Assembly (NCBI GenBank): GCA_003054665.1
Contig: QAYY01000010.1
Coordinates: 248,001 to 312,000, forward strand
Origin: Opitutaceae bacterium EW11
Lineage (GTDB): Bacteria > Verrucomicrobiota > Verrucomicrobiia > Opitutales > Opitutaceae
DNA length: 64,000 bases
Direction: 5' to 3'
The notes under the pieces are model-generated. The model made no database searches. It saw only the letters and a list, made by a program, of their open reading frames with translations, and was not told the DNA's origin. Shown here piece by piece: positions 27,273 through 35,919 of this stretch. The number at the start of each line of letters is the position of its first letter. The first letter of the stretch is position 1. A program made the translations under genes and the position numbers.

Positions 27273-28145
27273 TCAGAACTGAATGGATACGCCTCCGTCT
27301 TTCACGCCAAGACGACGGATCGAGTCGTACAGCGCCTCCTCATTGAGATGGGAAGCGATTCTCTCGCGGGACCTGATCACACCCGTGCTGTTGCTGTACT
27401 GGGGAGTACGTGTGTCGACGGAACTCGTGAACGCAAGTAGTCGAGCACGCCGTGCGTCTCGAGGCGTCGACATTTGAGCGAGGGGCTCAACGGCCGAGGG
27501 CTTAACCGAATGGAAGGAGTCGTCCGACTGAGCCAACACCGTATGGTCAAAACTGAACTCCGGCATCGTCGAGGACGCCTTCACGGTAGCGGTGGCGAAT
27601 CGCGCCGTCGGTACCGAATCCGAATCTGCGTCGACCGCTATTCCTGCCACTTGCTCAGTGACGCTCGCCAAATGTCCAGCAGGCACGGAAGGCTCGGGCG
27701 TCTGAACGGGCAAGGAGGCTTGTTCCACGACTGGCTCTGAAACAGTGGGCGCGGATTCTGCGGTCGCCACCGCTGCGGCAGGAGTTGGAATACCTGCTGA
27801 CGCAACCACGACGACCGGAGGCGGGACAGAGGCCGCTCGGGACTCATTTCGGGCTACCGGAACGCTTTTTACTCCGGCGATCGGCGCCATAGATTGCTTG
27901 GAGCGAGAGGAGAAAGAAATGACCGTAACGGTCAGCGCAGCTGCAGCGCCCACGGGTACGGACCAACGAGAAATGCCGCGCCAGGATTTCCACCACGGGC
28001 GTTTCTCGACCAACGCGGCCAACTGCTTTGCGCGAAGGCTGCGTTCGAAGTCCACCCAGAACTCCGGCGGCGGACGCTCCGCCCGCTTGAAGCGAAGGAG
28101 ATCTTCCACGGAAACTTTCGCAGAGGCCCGCTGCTGATCGCTCAT
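27273..28145 (-). CDS. Membrane protein coupled to ECF sigma factor, putative anti-sigma factor
   Basis: No family was recognised with confidence. The 290-residue protein has a cytoplasmic N-terminus of about 60 residues (VEDLLRFKRAERPPPEFWVDFERSL). One predicted membrane helix follows (VPVGAAAALTVTVISF). A long low-complexity Val/Pro/Ser/Ala periplasmic region ends in a short conserved-looking tail (REGVKDGG-like, ending SIQF). Its start overlaps the sigma-factor stop by four bases. That layout is typical of anti-sigma factors, so the role is inferred from context. No zinc-binding HxxxCxxC motif is visible. Confidence 0.7.
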   Translation of the reverse strand: MSDQQRASAKVSVEDLLRFKRAERPPPEFWVDFERSLRAKQLAALVEKRPWWKSWRGISRWSVPVGAAAALTVTVISFSSRSKQSMAPIAGVKSVPVARNESRAASVPPPVVVVASAGIPTPAAAVATAESAPTVSEPVVEQASLPVQTPEPSVPAGHLASVTEQVAGIAVDADSDSVPTARFATATVKASSTMPEFSFDHTVLAQSDDSFHSVKPSAVEPLAQMSTPRDARRARLLAFTSSVDTRTPQYSNSTGVIRSRERIASHLNEEALYDSIRRLGVKDGGVSIQF

Positions 28146-28777
28146 AGACGCGTGTAATTCTGGAGTTCGGCTTGAAGGAGCTGTTTCGCGTAGTGAAGAC
28201 GTGACCGCACCGTGCCAACCGAGCAGTCCATCACCTCAGCAATCTCCTCATGGCTCAAGCCGTCGATTTCAAATAGGGTTACCACAGTACGATGCTTGAT
28301 AGACAATTTTTGCATCGCCTCGTTCAATTTTTCCTGGAGCTCCTTCACGAACAACTCGCGATCGGCACCCGTCTTGTCCGTTAGCAAGCCGATGAGCTCC
28401 GAGGATTTATCCTCCTCGTTGATCTTCTCGAAACTGAAAAACGTACGAAGCTTGGCCTTTCGGAGGTGAGTCAGGGTCGAGTTCACCGCGATCCGGTACA
28501 GCCATGTGAAGAACGAAGACTGGCCCTGAAACCGGTGGATCGACTGGAACGCTTTGATGAACGAGTCCTGGGTCAAATCGGCGGCGTCCTCACGGTTGGC
28601 CGTCATGTTGTAAATCACACCGTAGACCCGCTCCCGGTATTTGAGAATCAGTTCGTCGAAACCGGCGAGCTCTCCGCTTTGAACGCGCTGCACCACTGCC
28701 CAATCGGAGTCCGCTTCTTGCTTACGCTCCGGTGAGGCCACCAGAGCTTTTTCAAGTGCTTTGGACCCGACGTTCAT
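28142..28777 (-). CDS. RNA polymerase ECF sigma factor, RpoE-like
   Basis: A 211-residue group IV sigma factor. Region 2 spans roughly residues 35-100 (FDELILKYRERVYGVIYNMT, DLTQDSFIKAFQSIHRF, FFTWLYRIAVN). Region 4 lies near the C-terminus (LSIKHRTVVTLFEIDGLSHEEIAEVM) with its helix-turn-helix DCSVGTVRSRLHYAKQLL. Such factors direct transcription of envelope or stress regulons. It overlaps the downstream membrane protein gene by four bases (ATGA), which suggests a sigma/anti-sigma pair. Its target promoter is not evident. Confidence 0.93.
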   Translation of the reverse strand: MNVGSKALEKALVASPERKQEADSDWAVVQRVQSGELAGFDELILKYRERVYGVIYNMTANREDAADLTQDSFIKAFQSIHRFQGQSSFFTWLYRIAVNSTLTHLRKAKLRTFFSFEKINEEDKSSELIGLLTDKTGADRELFVKELQEKLNEAMQKLSIKHRTVVTLFEIDGLSHEEIAEVMDCSVGTVRSRLHYAKQLLQAELQNYTRL

Positions 28778-28845
28778 CTGGGATTTGACTGTGCCCGGAA
28801 CGGCACGGTTCGCAAACGCATTCTCGGCGAGATCCGGGCGACATC

Positions 28846-29886
28846 TCAGGGTTTCAGGCGCGCAACTTGCCCACGCAATACATCCGTGAGCCTCAAAAGC
28901 CGCGCAGTCGGCGGCTCTCCAGCATGCAGCGCCAATTCGGCCTCACCGACGGCCAACTCTTGTCCAATTTCGGCTTCCACAATCTGGAACACACCGAGCT
29001 CCTTCATTTGGCCCAGTCGCTCCGCAAAATCAGGCGGACGGCGACCTTGGATCTCCTCGAACAACTGGACACGACTTGGCTCCGGGAGACGCGCCGAAAG
29101 GGCAAAGAGCGGGAGCGTCAGTTTGCCGCTGGCTAAGTCGGTGCCAAGCGTCTTCCCAATCTGCTGTTCGTTTCCAAAAAAGTCCGCCAAGTCATCGTAG
29201 ACTTGATACGCACTGCCTAACCGCCTGGCGAAGCGACTGGTCGCGGAAACGAAGCTTTCGCTGTAGCCGGCCAAATGGCTGCCCAAATAGCAGGAGAGAT
29301 GAAAAAGTTCGGCCGTCTTTAGGTCGATGATACGGCGGTAATCGTCCGCCGTGACGTTGGTCGTGCCCCTCCGGAGTGTTTGAACAATCTCTCCGGCGCA
29401 GACTTTTCGCATTGAGTCCGAGACCGCACGGCAGACTTCGGTCGTCGGAAACTGAGTGGAAAGGTTCAGGGCATGCGAGAAAAGTGCGTCGCCAAGAAGA
29501 ACCGCCGCAGCCGCTCCATACTCCCGGGCAGCCGTCCGGCGGTTTCGTCGAAGCTCAGCCGAATCCATGATGTCATCGTGAACCAAAGTCGCCAGGTGAA
29601 CGAGTTCCACGACTGCGGCTGCCTTAATCAGGTCTGGCGAAACAACAGGCTCGTTCCGCCAGCCGCTTAAGAACACGAGCGCCGGACGGATTCGCTTACC
29701 TGATGTGTCGATGCAGTAATCGACCATCGACCGAATCTCTGGCTCGAAAGCCTCCAATTGCAGCCGAAGGAAGCAATCCAGCTCCGACATCTGCGGCTTC
29801 AGAAGCCCAAATACGGAGGAGAAGCTCAAATCAGGTGAAGGGTCTGCGGGCACAGTCGGGCTGACGGCCATAAACGGGTTGAACAT
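28846..29886 (-). CDS. Polyprenyl diphosphate synthase (trans-type)
   Basis: This 346-residue enzyme elongates allylic diphosphates with isopentenyl diphosphate, probably to make the side chain of a respiratory quinone. The first aspartate-rich motif is LVHDDIMD (D104-D108). The second is YDDLADFFGN with DDLAD near residue 230, and GKRIRPAL near 65 is the diphosphate-binding stretch. Chain length cannot be told reliably from motifs alone. It is divergently transcribed from the CPBP gene, with a 114-base gap between the start codons. Confidence 0.92.
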   Translation of the reverse strand: MFNPFMAVSPTVPADPSPDLSFSSVFGLLKPQMSELDCFLRLQLEAFEPEIRSMVDYCIDTSGKRIRPALVFLSGWRNEPVVSPDLIKAAAVVELVHLATLVHDDIMDSAELRRNRRTAAREYGAAAAVLLGDALFSHALNLSTQFPTTEVCRAVSDSMRKVCAGEIVQTLRRGTTNVTADDYRRIIDLKTAELFHLSCYLGSHLAGYSESFVSATSRFARRLGSAYQVYDDLADFFGNEQQIGKTLGTDLASGKLTLPLFALSARLPEPSRVQLFEEIQGRRPPDFAERLGQMKELGVFQIVEAEIGQELAVGEAELALHAGEPPTARLLRLTDVLRGQVARLKP

Positions 29887-30000
29887 TAAGCGAGTGCTGC
29901 CAATTGGCTAGGCCGTCTGTTGAATACGTTCCCCGGCTCGGCTGGCCAGGAAATACTCTCCCGCGCTCCGCGTGGCCATCGTTCCGGCGGGATCTCTCTC

Positions 30001-30612
30001 ATGCAAAACAACCCTCTTGCGGTCATCGCGATCATCCTTGTCAGCATTTACGTCATCAAGCTCTGGCTGGACGACCTCCGAGCCATGCGCTCCGGAAAGC
30101 CCCATCCCAAAGCGCTTCCAGGTGCAACGCCCACATCCTGGACCGCGGTCGGTATCGCAGCGCTGGGCGCCACTCTCATCCTCGCAGGCGAAACGATCGG
30201 CGAAATCCAACTCGGCCTCGCCGAACAGCAGTCGAATATGACAGTGCTGTTCGCCGCCTACACGCTCTGTGCGGCAGTGGTCGAAGAGATTGTCTTTCGG
30301 GGCTATATTGTGGTGGAAAACCGCGGAACCGCGGTCAAATGGATGGCTGTACTCGGCGCCTCTATCCTCTTTGCCGCGCTGCACCCTTTTCTTTGGGACT
30401 GGAGAGAGGGGCGCATCCTCTGGACCCTAGGTGCCAAAGGTTGGTTTAGCACCGTGGTGGTGCTGCTCAGCTCAGTCTGGTTCTACACCGTGCGATTTGC
30501 TCGGTTCAATCCGTCGGGTTCGCTTCTGCCCTGCTTCGCCGCGCACCTGACGAAGAATGTCGGTGTGATCGCGATCAAAGCGATCCAAGGGCACTTGATC
30601 GGCTTATACTAA
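30001..30612 (+). CDS. CPBP-family intramembrane metalloprotease
   Basis: A 203-residue polytopic membrane protein of the CPBP (Abi) family. The catalytic motif EEIVFRGYI lies near residue 98. The second conserved segment is FAALHPFLW and the third histidine is in CFAAHLTKN. Family members cleave membrane proteins or act in CAAX processing; the substrate is unknown here. The ATG at 30001 is preferred, since the open frame upstream is not membrane-like. It follows a divergent polyprenyl synthase gene and is convergent with the secretin gene. Confidence 0.87.
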   Translation: MQNNPLAVIAIILVSIYVIKLWLDDLRAMRSGKPHPKALPGATPTSWTAVGIAALGATLILAGETIGEIQLGLAEQQSNMTVLFAAYTLCAAVVEEIVFRGYIVVENRGTAVKWMAVLGASILFAALHPFLWDWREGRILWTLGAKGWFSTVVVLLSSVWFYTVRFARFNPSGSLLPCFAAHLTKNVGVIAIKAIQGHLIGLY

Positions 30613-30616
30613 AAGC

Positions 30617-30645
30617 AAAAGGCGCGGTCCTCACGGACCGCGCCT
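30617..30645 (-). terminator. Terminator between convergent CPBP and secretin genes
   Basis: A perfect 11-bp stem (AGGCGCGGTCC, 30620-30630, with 30635-30645; loop TCAC) is followed on the minus strand by TTTT and another short T-run. It lies 22 bases after the secretin stop. It may also end the convergent CPBP transcript, though the plus strand has no T-tract. Confidence 0.75.
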
Positions 30646-30666
30646 GGAAAGCTTAGCCAGAGAAGT

Positions 30667-32313
30667 CTACTTCTTCGCCTCCGGCGCCGGGGGCTGGTAG
30701 AACGGGTCCGAGCCATCCCGATAGCCGGGTAACTCGTCTTTGGTGATCTTCATTTCGCGTACCATACGCGGATCGAACACTTCACCGACCGTGGCACCGT
30801 CCGGTTTCAGCGTACGAGCCGTGATGAACACGATCAGATTCCGATTCGTGTTATCTTTGCTGTCGGACCGGAAAAGCCGTCCGAGCCCGGGAATAGATCC
30901 AAGGACAGGAACCTTGCTCTCCGCTTTGATATGGGTCGATTCGACCAAGCCGCCGAGTCCCAGCGTGAAACCATCCTTAATGGTGACCTGAGTCTTCGTC
31001 TTGCGAACGCCGATGATCGGAATCTCCGCGCCGCCCGCGCCGCCGAAGTTCACCGTGCCGTTACGGCTGCTCACCTCAGGCTCAACAGTCAGCTTGATAA
31101 ACCCAGCGCTATTCACCTGGGGAGTGACTTTCAGGATCACGCCGATCGGCTTGTAAACGAAACCGCTAACCTCGAAAGAGCCCCGTTCCTGGTTGTAAGT
31201 ATAGTTCGGAACTGGGAACTCTTCACCGATATTGATATTGGCTTCGCTGTTGTTGAGCGTCACCACCGTCGGATTCGAGACCAGCTTCGTATCGTTGAGT
31301 GTCTTGAGAGCACTAACGACGAGCTTGAATTCGTCCGCATTAAAGACCGCGCTCGTCGCACGAGAAAGCTCGTTTGTAAAGCCCTTCGTGAGTTCGGACG
31401 TAGGCCCAAGATCAGGATAGGTGATGGTGCCTGTTTGCGGATCGAGGGTGTACTTTGGGCCGAGAACCGCATTCGGATTCTGTCGACGGGCTAGAACACC
31501 TGCGCGATCATAGCCGTCTTGCATATACGGAACATCAATGTTCTGTTCGGACCTGGTCTGATTGTCCGTGCGCGTAGACGTATTGCCATACTTCCGGCTG
31601 AACGGACCTGCGCTCATGTTATACCCGGAAAGCGAAGCCCAATTGATGCCGATATTCTTCACATCGCGATCGGTGACTTCGATGAACTTGGTCTCGATCA
31701 TCACCTGCTCGGTAGGCTTATCGAGATTCAGGATGATAGGCTTGATCCGCTGAATAGCGGATGGTCGTTCAGTAACGACCAGCGCATTACTGCGCGTATC
31801 CACCACGATCTTGCCACCCATTTTTGCGTCAACCAGAGCTTCAAGGCTGGGCTTGATATCGGCGGCACGCGCGTAGTTGAGAACAAAGACTTCAGTCGTG
31901 ACGGGTTCCATGTTCAAGGAATCGATCGTCACGACTTTGATGATATTTCCGTCTTCGATGAAGGTATAGCCGACAGGCTCGAGAACCACTTTATAGATCT
32001 GCCTCCACGTGACGTCACGCAGCTTGATCGACGTCTTGCCCTGGAGGGTGTCGGGAACAACGAGGTTCAACTCGAAGAGGTCCGCGACATTGCGGAGCAC
32101 TGTGCGAATCTCCTCATCGGGAAAGTCAACGGACAGGGTGTCCTTGCCTTTTGCGACAGTCGCTTTCGGGGCAGCGGCATCAGCCGCAGGTGCAGCAGCG
32201 GCAGGCGCAGGGGCTGCGGGAGCAGCGGGCTGCTGCTCTGTGGACGCGGTTTGCGCTCGGAGGGTAAGCGCCGCGGCAGATAGCAATGCTATAGAAAGCA
32301 AGCGTGTTCTCAT
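30667..32313 (-). CDS. pilQ: Secretin, PilQ/GspD-like outer-membrane channel
   Basis: The 548-residue secretin has a signal peptide (SIALLSAAALTLRAQ) and an Ala/Pro-rich linker. An STN/N0-type module (SVDFPDEEIRTVLRNVADLF, about 60-130) and an N1-type domain follow. The C-terminal secretin domain carries GVILKVTPQVN and VPVLGSIPGLGRLF. It would oligomerise into an outer-membrane ring for a type IV pilus or related secretion apparatus. It is the last of five overlapping genes (pilM-like to pilQ-like), so pilus or competence function is favoured over type II secretion. Confidence 0.88.
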   Translation of the reverse strand: MRTRLLSIALLSAAALTLRAQTASTEQQPAAPAAPAPAAAAPAADAAAPKATVAKGKDTLSVDFPDEEIRTVLRNVADLFELNLVVPDTLQGKTSIKLRDVTWRQIYKVVLEPVGYTFIEDGNIIKVVTIDSLNMEPVTTEVFVLNYARAADIKPSLEALVDAKMGGKIVVDTRSNALVVTERPSAIQRIKPIILNLDKPTEQVMIETKFIEVTDRDVKNIGINWASLSGYNMSAGPFSRKYGNTSTRTDNQTRSEQNIDVPYMQDGYDRAGVLARRQNPNAVLGPKYTLDPQTGTITYPDLGPTSELTKGFTNELSRATSAVFNADEFKLVVSALKTLNDTKLVSNPTVVTLNNSEANINIGEEFPVPNYTYNQERGSFEVSGFVYKPIGVILKVTPQVNSAGFIKLTVEPEVSSRNGTVNFGGAGGAEIPIIGVRKTKTQVTIKDGFTLGLGGLVESTHIKAESKVPVLGSIPGLGRLFRSDSKDNTNRNLIVFITARTLKPDGATVGEVFDPRMVREMKITKDELPGYRDGSDPFYQPPAPEAKK

Positions 32314-32807
32314 GGAGTTTTTCCTGGTTTAATAGGCCGTGTAAATTCTTCGTGGTTGAGCCGGACCGTGAAAGTCCCGCGTTCAATCGCGACCACCTCT
32401 AGATCAAATTGAGCATTTTCAAAGGCTACAGGGATCACCTCACCCACTTTGACCTTCCTTTGACCAAACAGCAGGAATTGCTCACCCTCTCGCTCTGCAG
32501 AGCCCGTTGGGGACAGCTGATTTGCAAGGAATGCTACTCGCTCTCGGTCACTTGCAGGCAATAGGGTCTTTGCACCTTTCACGTCGGCCGATGGCTCCAC
32601 TGCATCCGCTACAAATGGATTCCGAAGCTGAGGAGATATTTTGTCCGCGAGTGTTTTGTTCCGAGTAAGCAGCTTCTCTCCCTTTGAGACGATGGCCACC
32701 CGATCCGACGGCGAATTGAGGTCGGAACGCCGCCCCTGAGCCCAGATGTCGCATACCAGCGTAAGCACCGCGAGTCCCAGCAGAGCTATCGTTTTATCTC
32801 GTTTCAT
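32310..32807 (-). CDS. Hypothetical secreted protein in pilP position
   Basis: The 165-residue protein has an N-terminal signal or anchor (IALLGLAVLTLVCDIWAQ). A polar region follows, and a C-terminal beta-rich part (FLLFGQRKVKVGEVIPVAFENAQFD is the core segment, given here in part). Sequence similarity to PilP was not recognised. Its place between pilO-like and secretin genes, where PilP is normally encoded, suggests it links the inner-membrane complex to the secretin. It overlaps both neighbours by four bases. Confidence 0.7.
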   Translation of the reverse strand: MKRDKTIALLGLAVLTLVCDIWAQGRRSDLNSPSDRVAIVSKGEKLLTRNKTLADKISPQLRNPFVADAVEPSADVKGAKTLLPASDRERVAFLANQLSPTGSAEREGEQFLLFGQRKVKVGEVIPVAFENAQFDLEVVAIERGTFTVRLNHEEFTRPIKPGKTP

Positions 32808-33358
32808 AGAGCACCAAGAAGCTCGAGGTTGATAGACATGTTCACGATATTCGCGGCGGTCGCTTCACTGCTGCTCGTCACAACCACATTGGTTATGCGA
32901 GCAATATGTTGCCCCTTCTCCACTCGCCTGAGGAAGTCCAAACCTGCGACGAAATCGCATTGGAGAGAGATACTGTAGGGCACCTGTATATATGCAGACT
33001 TCTGCGCTGCTTTCGCCGAATACGTCTGCTTTACTTCAGTTGTCTTGGCCTCCGTTGCGGCCTCAATCTTGTAGAAATATTGTAGGTTCTGCCCGAGATT
33101 CTCCGGCTTTACCGCTCGCGCAAGTAGTTGCCGATTGATATTCGCAAGCTCCTCCGTCTGCTCCTTGAGCATCGCCGAATTACTCACGTTGGCCTGCATT
33201 CTTTCCCCTTCCGCGGATCTCGTATCTAAGAGCTCACGGCTTTCTCCGAGCGACAGATGACGGTATCCTGCAAAGCCCCCAATCACTAAAGCCGCTGCTC
33301 CGCAGATCGAGGCGAACCGGTATTTGGCAAATGTCTGCTTTAGGGCGGATGGTTTCAT
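32804..33358 (-). CDS. PilO-like pilus assembly protein
   Basis: A 184-residue bitopic membrane protein. One N-terminal transmembrane helix (ASICGAAALVIGGFAGY) is followed by a coiled-coil segment (MLKEQTEELANINRQLLAR). The C-terminal alpha/beta domain resembles the ferredoxin-like fold of PilO (QVPYSISLQCDFVAGLDFLRRVEK). PilO pairs with PilN in the inner-membrane alignment complex of type IV pili. It overlaps the pilN-like stop and the next start by four bases each. Assignment rests on topology and gene order as much as on sequence. Confidence 0.75.
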   Translation of the reverse strand: MKPSALKQTFAKYRFASICGAAALVIGGFAGYRHLSLGESRELLDTRSAEGERMQANVSNSAMLKEQTEELANINRQLLARAVKPENLGQNLQYFYKIEAATEAKTTEVKQTYSAKAAQKSAYIQVPYSISLQCDFVAGLDFLRRVEKGQHIARITNVVVTSSSEATAANIVNMSINLELLGAL

Positions 33359-33984
33359 TTCTTCTTCCCCGCAGTTTCAAATTTCATCGCGATCTCGAAA
33401 TTCAAACGCCCCGCCTGTGCGTCCGGCACGAGATTCACCAGGCTGATCGAGGCGAACTTCGGTCCAATGACAGGATCGTCTTTGAGCCGTTTTTCGAAGG
33501 CGCTCGCGATTCCAGTTGCCTGATCCAGCTGGGCCCGGACAGCCCCCCTGAGCGTCACGCCTGCGGAACCATAATCGACCAGTGTGAGCGACAAATTCCG
33601 AGGTAGAATCTCAGTGATGCGAGAAAAGAACTCTGTTGCTACAAAACGCTCCGCTCCCACAAAGGCTTCAACTTCTGCGAGCTTTCGCTGCTCCTCCTGG
33701 AAGTTCTTGTAGAGTCCAATCGCCTGGTTGCTGGAGGCACGATCTCGCGAGATGGCGGCATCCCACTCGGCCAACTGCCGATCAAGAATCGATATTTCGT
33801 ACTCCTGATATGCCACAAAGGTGCCGACAGCGAGCACCACCAACACGGCAAGGCCGTTCACGAAAAACGAAGTGCGCACCGCCTTGGTGTCCGGCAATTG
33901 CGCGAAATCGCGAAAATTGGGGTGCCAAGCGGCCGACTGATTTCTTCCACCCTTTTCAGGATTTTTCTTGAGAAGCGACAGCAT
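33355..33984 (-). CDS. PilN-like pilus assembly protein
   Basis: The 209-residue protein begins at MLSLLKKNPEKGG and has a short cytoplasmic N-terminus. One membrane helix (FFVNGLAVLVVLAVGTFVAY) and a coiled-coil region lead into a C-terminal domain (FFSRITEILPRNLSLTLVDY, GVTLRGAVRAQ). The latter motifs resemble PilN/GspL-type periplasmic domains. The ATG at 33984 lies inside the end of the pilM-like gene, overlapping it by 29 bases. That fits the pilM-pilN order, where the PilN N-terminus docks on PilM. Confidence 0.78.
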   Translation of the reverse strand: MLSLLKKNPEKGGRNQSAAWHPNFRDFAQLPDTKAVRTSFFVNGLAVLVVLAVGTFVAYQEYEISILDRQLAEWDAAISRDRASSNQAIGLYKNFQEEQRKLAEVEAFVGAERFVATEFFSRITEILPRNLSLTLVDYGSAGVTLRGAVRAQLDQATGIASAFEKRLKDDPVIGPKFASISLVNLVPDAQAGRLNFEIAMKFETAGKKK

Positions 33985-35005
33985 GGTCGTGGGAAAGCAT
34001 GAGGCTGAAAAGACCAAGGCTTCGCGGATCAATCTCGGTCCGGGCAACTGCGGCGCCAAACGAGATCCCACGCGCTTCGAGCCATGGTTTGAGGTTCAGA
34101 TCGAGTACGCCGACACCAAGTTGGCCGGCGATTGCCCCTTGCAGCCAGCCCATCTTCGGCGGCAACAGCGTGCAAAGCACCTGGCCGATTGATTGACCCG
34201 TTTGCACTTCGTAGAAGCCAATCGACGACTGCAGCTCCTTGATGAGCCGCTTAACCAGAACGGGGCCCATCCCGGTAAAATCGAACGTATTCGAATAAAA
34301 GAGTTTTCTGGCTGATTCTTCGTCCTTCAGTCCAAGTTCTTTCTGGACGGCGGGTATCATTGCATCGAGTCCCTGCGCGATTGGCCGTGACGTATCCACG
34401 CCTGACTCACTCAAAATAAACGCTTGGGTTGCCTCCGCATCGATTTCCAGCACCAGCGTCGGCGCTTTCACCGATGCAAACGATAGATAGTCCACGATCG
34501 CACCGAGGGTGGCTAGAGTGCCGATTTCCAACCGGCTCGGATACACTCCCATTTCGAGGAGCCGCTTTTGGACCGAGGAGATTTCCTCGGACGGCATCCC
34601 GGCAAAAACGGCTTCCTTGTCGGTCCCGCTCTCAAGATCGAAATCCGCCCCGGTATTCGCGTTGAGCGCGGCCAGCGTGTATTTGTCCGGCTCGATACGA
34701 AACTGCGCAGAAACCACCTCACTTAGGTACTCGGGCTCTTTGAATCGTTTCGGGTCAAGGGTCGCTCGCCTCACAATTCGCCGGGTCGTATACACGCCAC
34801 AATTGGCATGGATGTATCCAGAAGAGCCGCCGCGTTTCGGCTGAATCTCGCGAAGCAGACCCGACACCGCGTTCGCATCGGCCGCAGGGCAGCTCCGAAT
34901 CTCTTCGATCTGAGCCGGCCGTGATGCCGACGATGCTCGTGCCACAGTGAGGGTGTGATCACTCAGATCCAAGTAGATGGCCTGACTTTTTTTCGAAAAC
35001 AGCAT
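33956..35005 (-). CDS. pilM: PilM-like actin-fold protein
   Basis: A 349-residue cytoplasmic protein of the PilM/actin-like ATPase group. The N-terminal AIYLDLSDHTLTVARAS resembles the PilM phosphate-1 region. The central part LVLEIDAEATQAFILSESGVDTSR corresponds to the second phosphate loop. It begins the five-gene pilM-N-O-P-Q-like run. PilM recruits PilN to the pilus base. The ATG at 35005 is chosen for its fit to the family N-terminus. No pilus motor genes (pilB, pilT, pilC) are in this window. Confidence 0.8.
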   Translation of the reverse strand: MLFSKKSQAIYLDLSDHTLTVARASSASRPAQIEEIRSCPAADANAVSGLLREIQPKRGGSSGYIHANCGVYTTRRIVRRATLDPKRFKEPEYLSEVVSAQFRIEPDKYTLAALNANTGADFDLESGTDKEAVFAGMPSEEISSVQKRLLEMGVYPSRLEIGTLATLGAIVDYLSFASVKAPTLVLEIDAEATQAFILSESGVDTSRPIAQGLDAMIPAVQKELGLKDEESARKLFYSNTFDFTGMGPVLVKRLIKELQSSIGFYEVQTGQSIGQVLCTLLPPKMGWLQGAIAGQLGVGVLDLNLKPWLEARGISFGAAVARTEIDPRSLGLFSLMLSHDHAVASQEKS

Positions 35006-35231
35006 GTGATCAACAGAAGCGTAAAACAGGAGTCGGTACGGGCGCCGCAAAACTGAATCGTTATCTTATGATCCGCTGCGGGCATTCGGGGCGACGGGGT
35101 GCTGACCATGCGTCTGCGCGTTCCAGAGTGACAAGAGGAAAGCCTCACGTAAACTCCAGACAGACGGTATTTACCGTTTATTTAGCCAGCGGATTGCAAC
35201 TAAATCACGCGGCAGCTGCCTCCCTAAACGC

Positions 35232-35259
35232 AAAAAACCCGCTCGAAAATCGAGCGGGT
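35232..35259 (-). terminator. Rho-independent terminator of bS22-like gene
   Basis: On the minus strand a 10-bp stem (ACCCGCTCGA, pairing 35250-35259 with 35237-35246, loop TTT) is followed by six T residues (35237-35232). It lies 35 bases after the stop of the 33-residue basic protein. The remaining bases between it and the pilM-like start (35006-35231) show no gene. Confidence 0.88.
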
Positions 35260-35293
35260 CGACGGGAAAATCGAAAGGCTGAAGACCGGCGCC

Positions 35294-35395
35294 TTACTTC
35301 TGCCAAGTACGCTTCTTGTGGCGATTAGCCTTCAGGCGCTTCCGGCGCTTGTGCTTGGACATCTTCAGGCGGCGTTTCTTCTTCAGGTTACCCAT
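35294..35395 (-). CDS. Very small basic ribosomal peptide, bS22-like (AURKAIP1/COX24 domain)
   Basis: The frame encodes 33 residues starting [20 protein letters not shown] and ending HKKRTWQK, with more than half of the residues Lys or Arg. The core [15 protein letters not shown] matches the small AURKAIP1/COX24-type proteins such as mycobacterial bS22, which has KKRRKRMSKKKHRK. Those bind the 30S subunit. It lies between a strong terminator and rpsT on the same strand, a ribosomal context. The leader lacks a Shine-Dalgarno motif (TTTTCCAACT). It is below the size at which gene callers usually report genes. Confidence 0.85.
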   Translation of the reverse strand: MGNLKKKRRLKMSKHKRRKRLKANRHKKRTWQK

Positions 35396-35487
35396 AGTTG
35401 GAAAAGTGAATCGGTTGTTGTGCCTGTTGGCGCCAGGAGTGTAAAGCGCAATTTACCCTAGCCCACAGCCCCGTCTTCTCAGGACAC

Positions 35488-35516
35488 AAAAATGCCCCAG
35501 CTCAGTCAGCTGGGGC
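35488..35516 (-). terminator. Rho-independent terminator of rpsT
   Basis: A 9-bp stem (GCCCCAGCT, with arms at 35494-35502 and 35508-35516) is followed on the minus strand by ATTTTT. It lies 14 bases after the rpsT stop. The strength and position suggest the downstream bS22-like gene has its own promoter. Confidence 0.87.
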
Positions 35517-35530
35517 GAACCATGCGAGGG

Positions 35531-35791
35531 TTATTTCGCCTGCGCGTATTTCGCGGCGTGGGACTTTGCGCGAGCCGCAGCGTTCTTGTGAACGACTCCT
35601 GACTTAGCGGCCTTATCCATCGCGGAAGCGTAGGCCGACGCTGCCGTCTTGGCCTCATCCGCTTTGCCGGACTTGATCGCGGCCTCGAGCTTCTTGTGGA
35701 GCGTCTTCAAACGGGTTTTTACCGCCTTATTGCGGGTAGTGAGGCGCGTCGCCTTGCGGGCGGCTTTGATGGCAGATTTCGTGTTGGCCAT
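35531..35791 (-). CDS. rpsT: 30S ribosomal protein bS20
   Basis: An 86-residue, Lys/Ala-rich helical protein that binds 16S rRNA in the small subunit. The N-terminus ANTKSAIKAARKATRLTTRNK and the later GVVHKNAAARAKSHAAKYA are typical of S20. Length is normal. It has its own terminator at 35488 and is transcribed away from the histidine kinase gene at 35920. The leader is CTCTTCCAACGAC with no Shine-Dalgarno motif, a pattern shared with many genes in this window. Confidence 0.96.
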   Translation of the reverse strand: MANTKSAIKAARKATRLTTRNKAVKTRLKTLHKKLEAAIKSGKADEAKTAASAYASAMDKAAKSGVVHKNAAARAKSHAAKYAQAK

Positions 35792-35919
35792 GTCGTTGGA
35801 AGAGGTTGAAGCGGAGCAAAAACTCAGAGTGCTCAGAGCGAGTCAAGGGTTTTGTCGGTCCGCAACCGAATCTCGCCAGCACGCCAAATTGGTACCATGA
35901 CGTTAAGTCTACCCCATCG

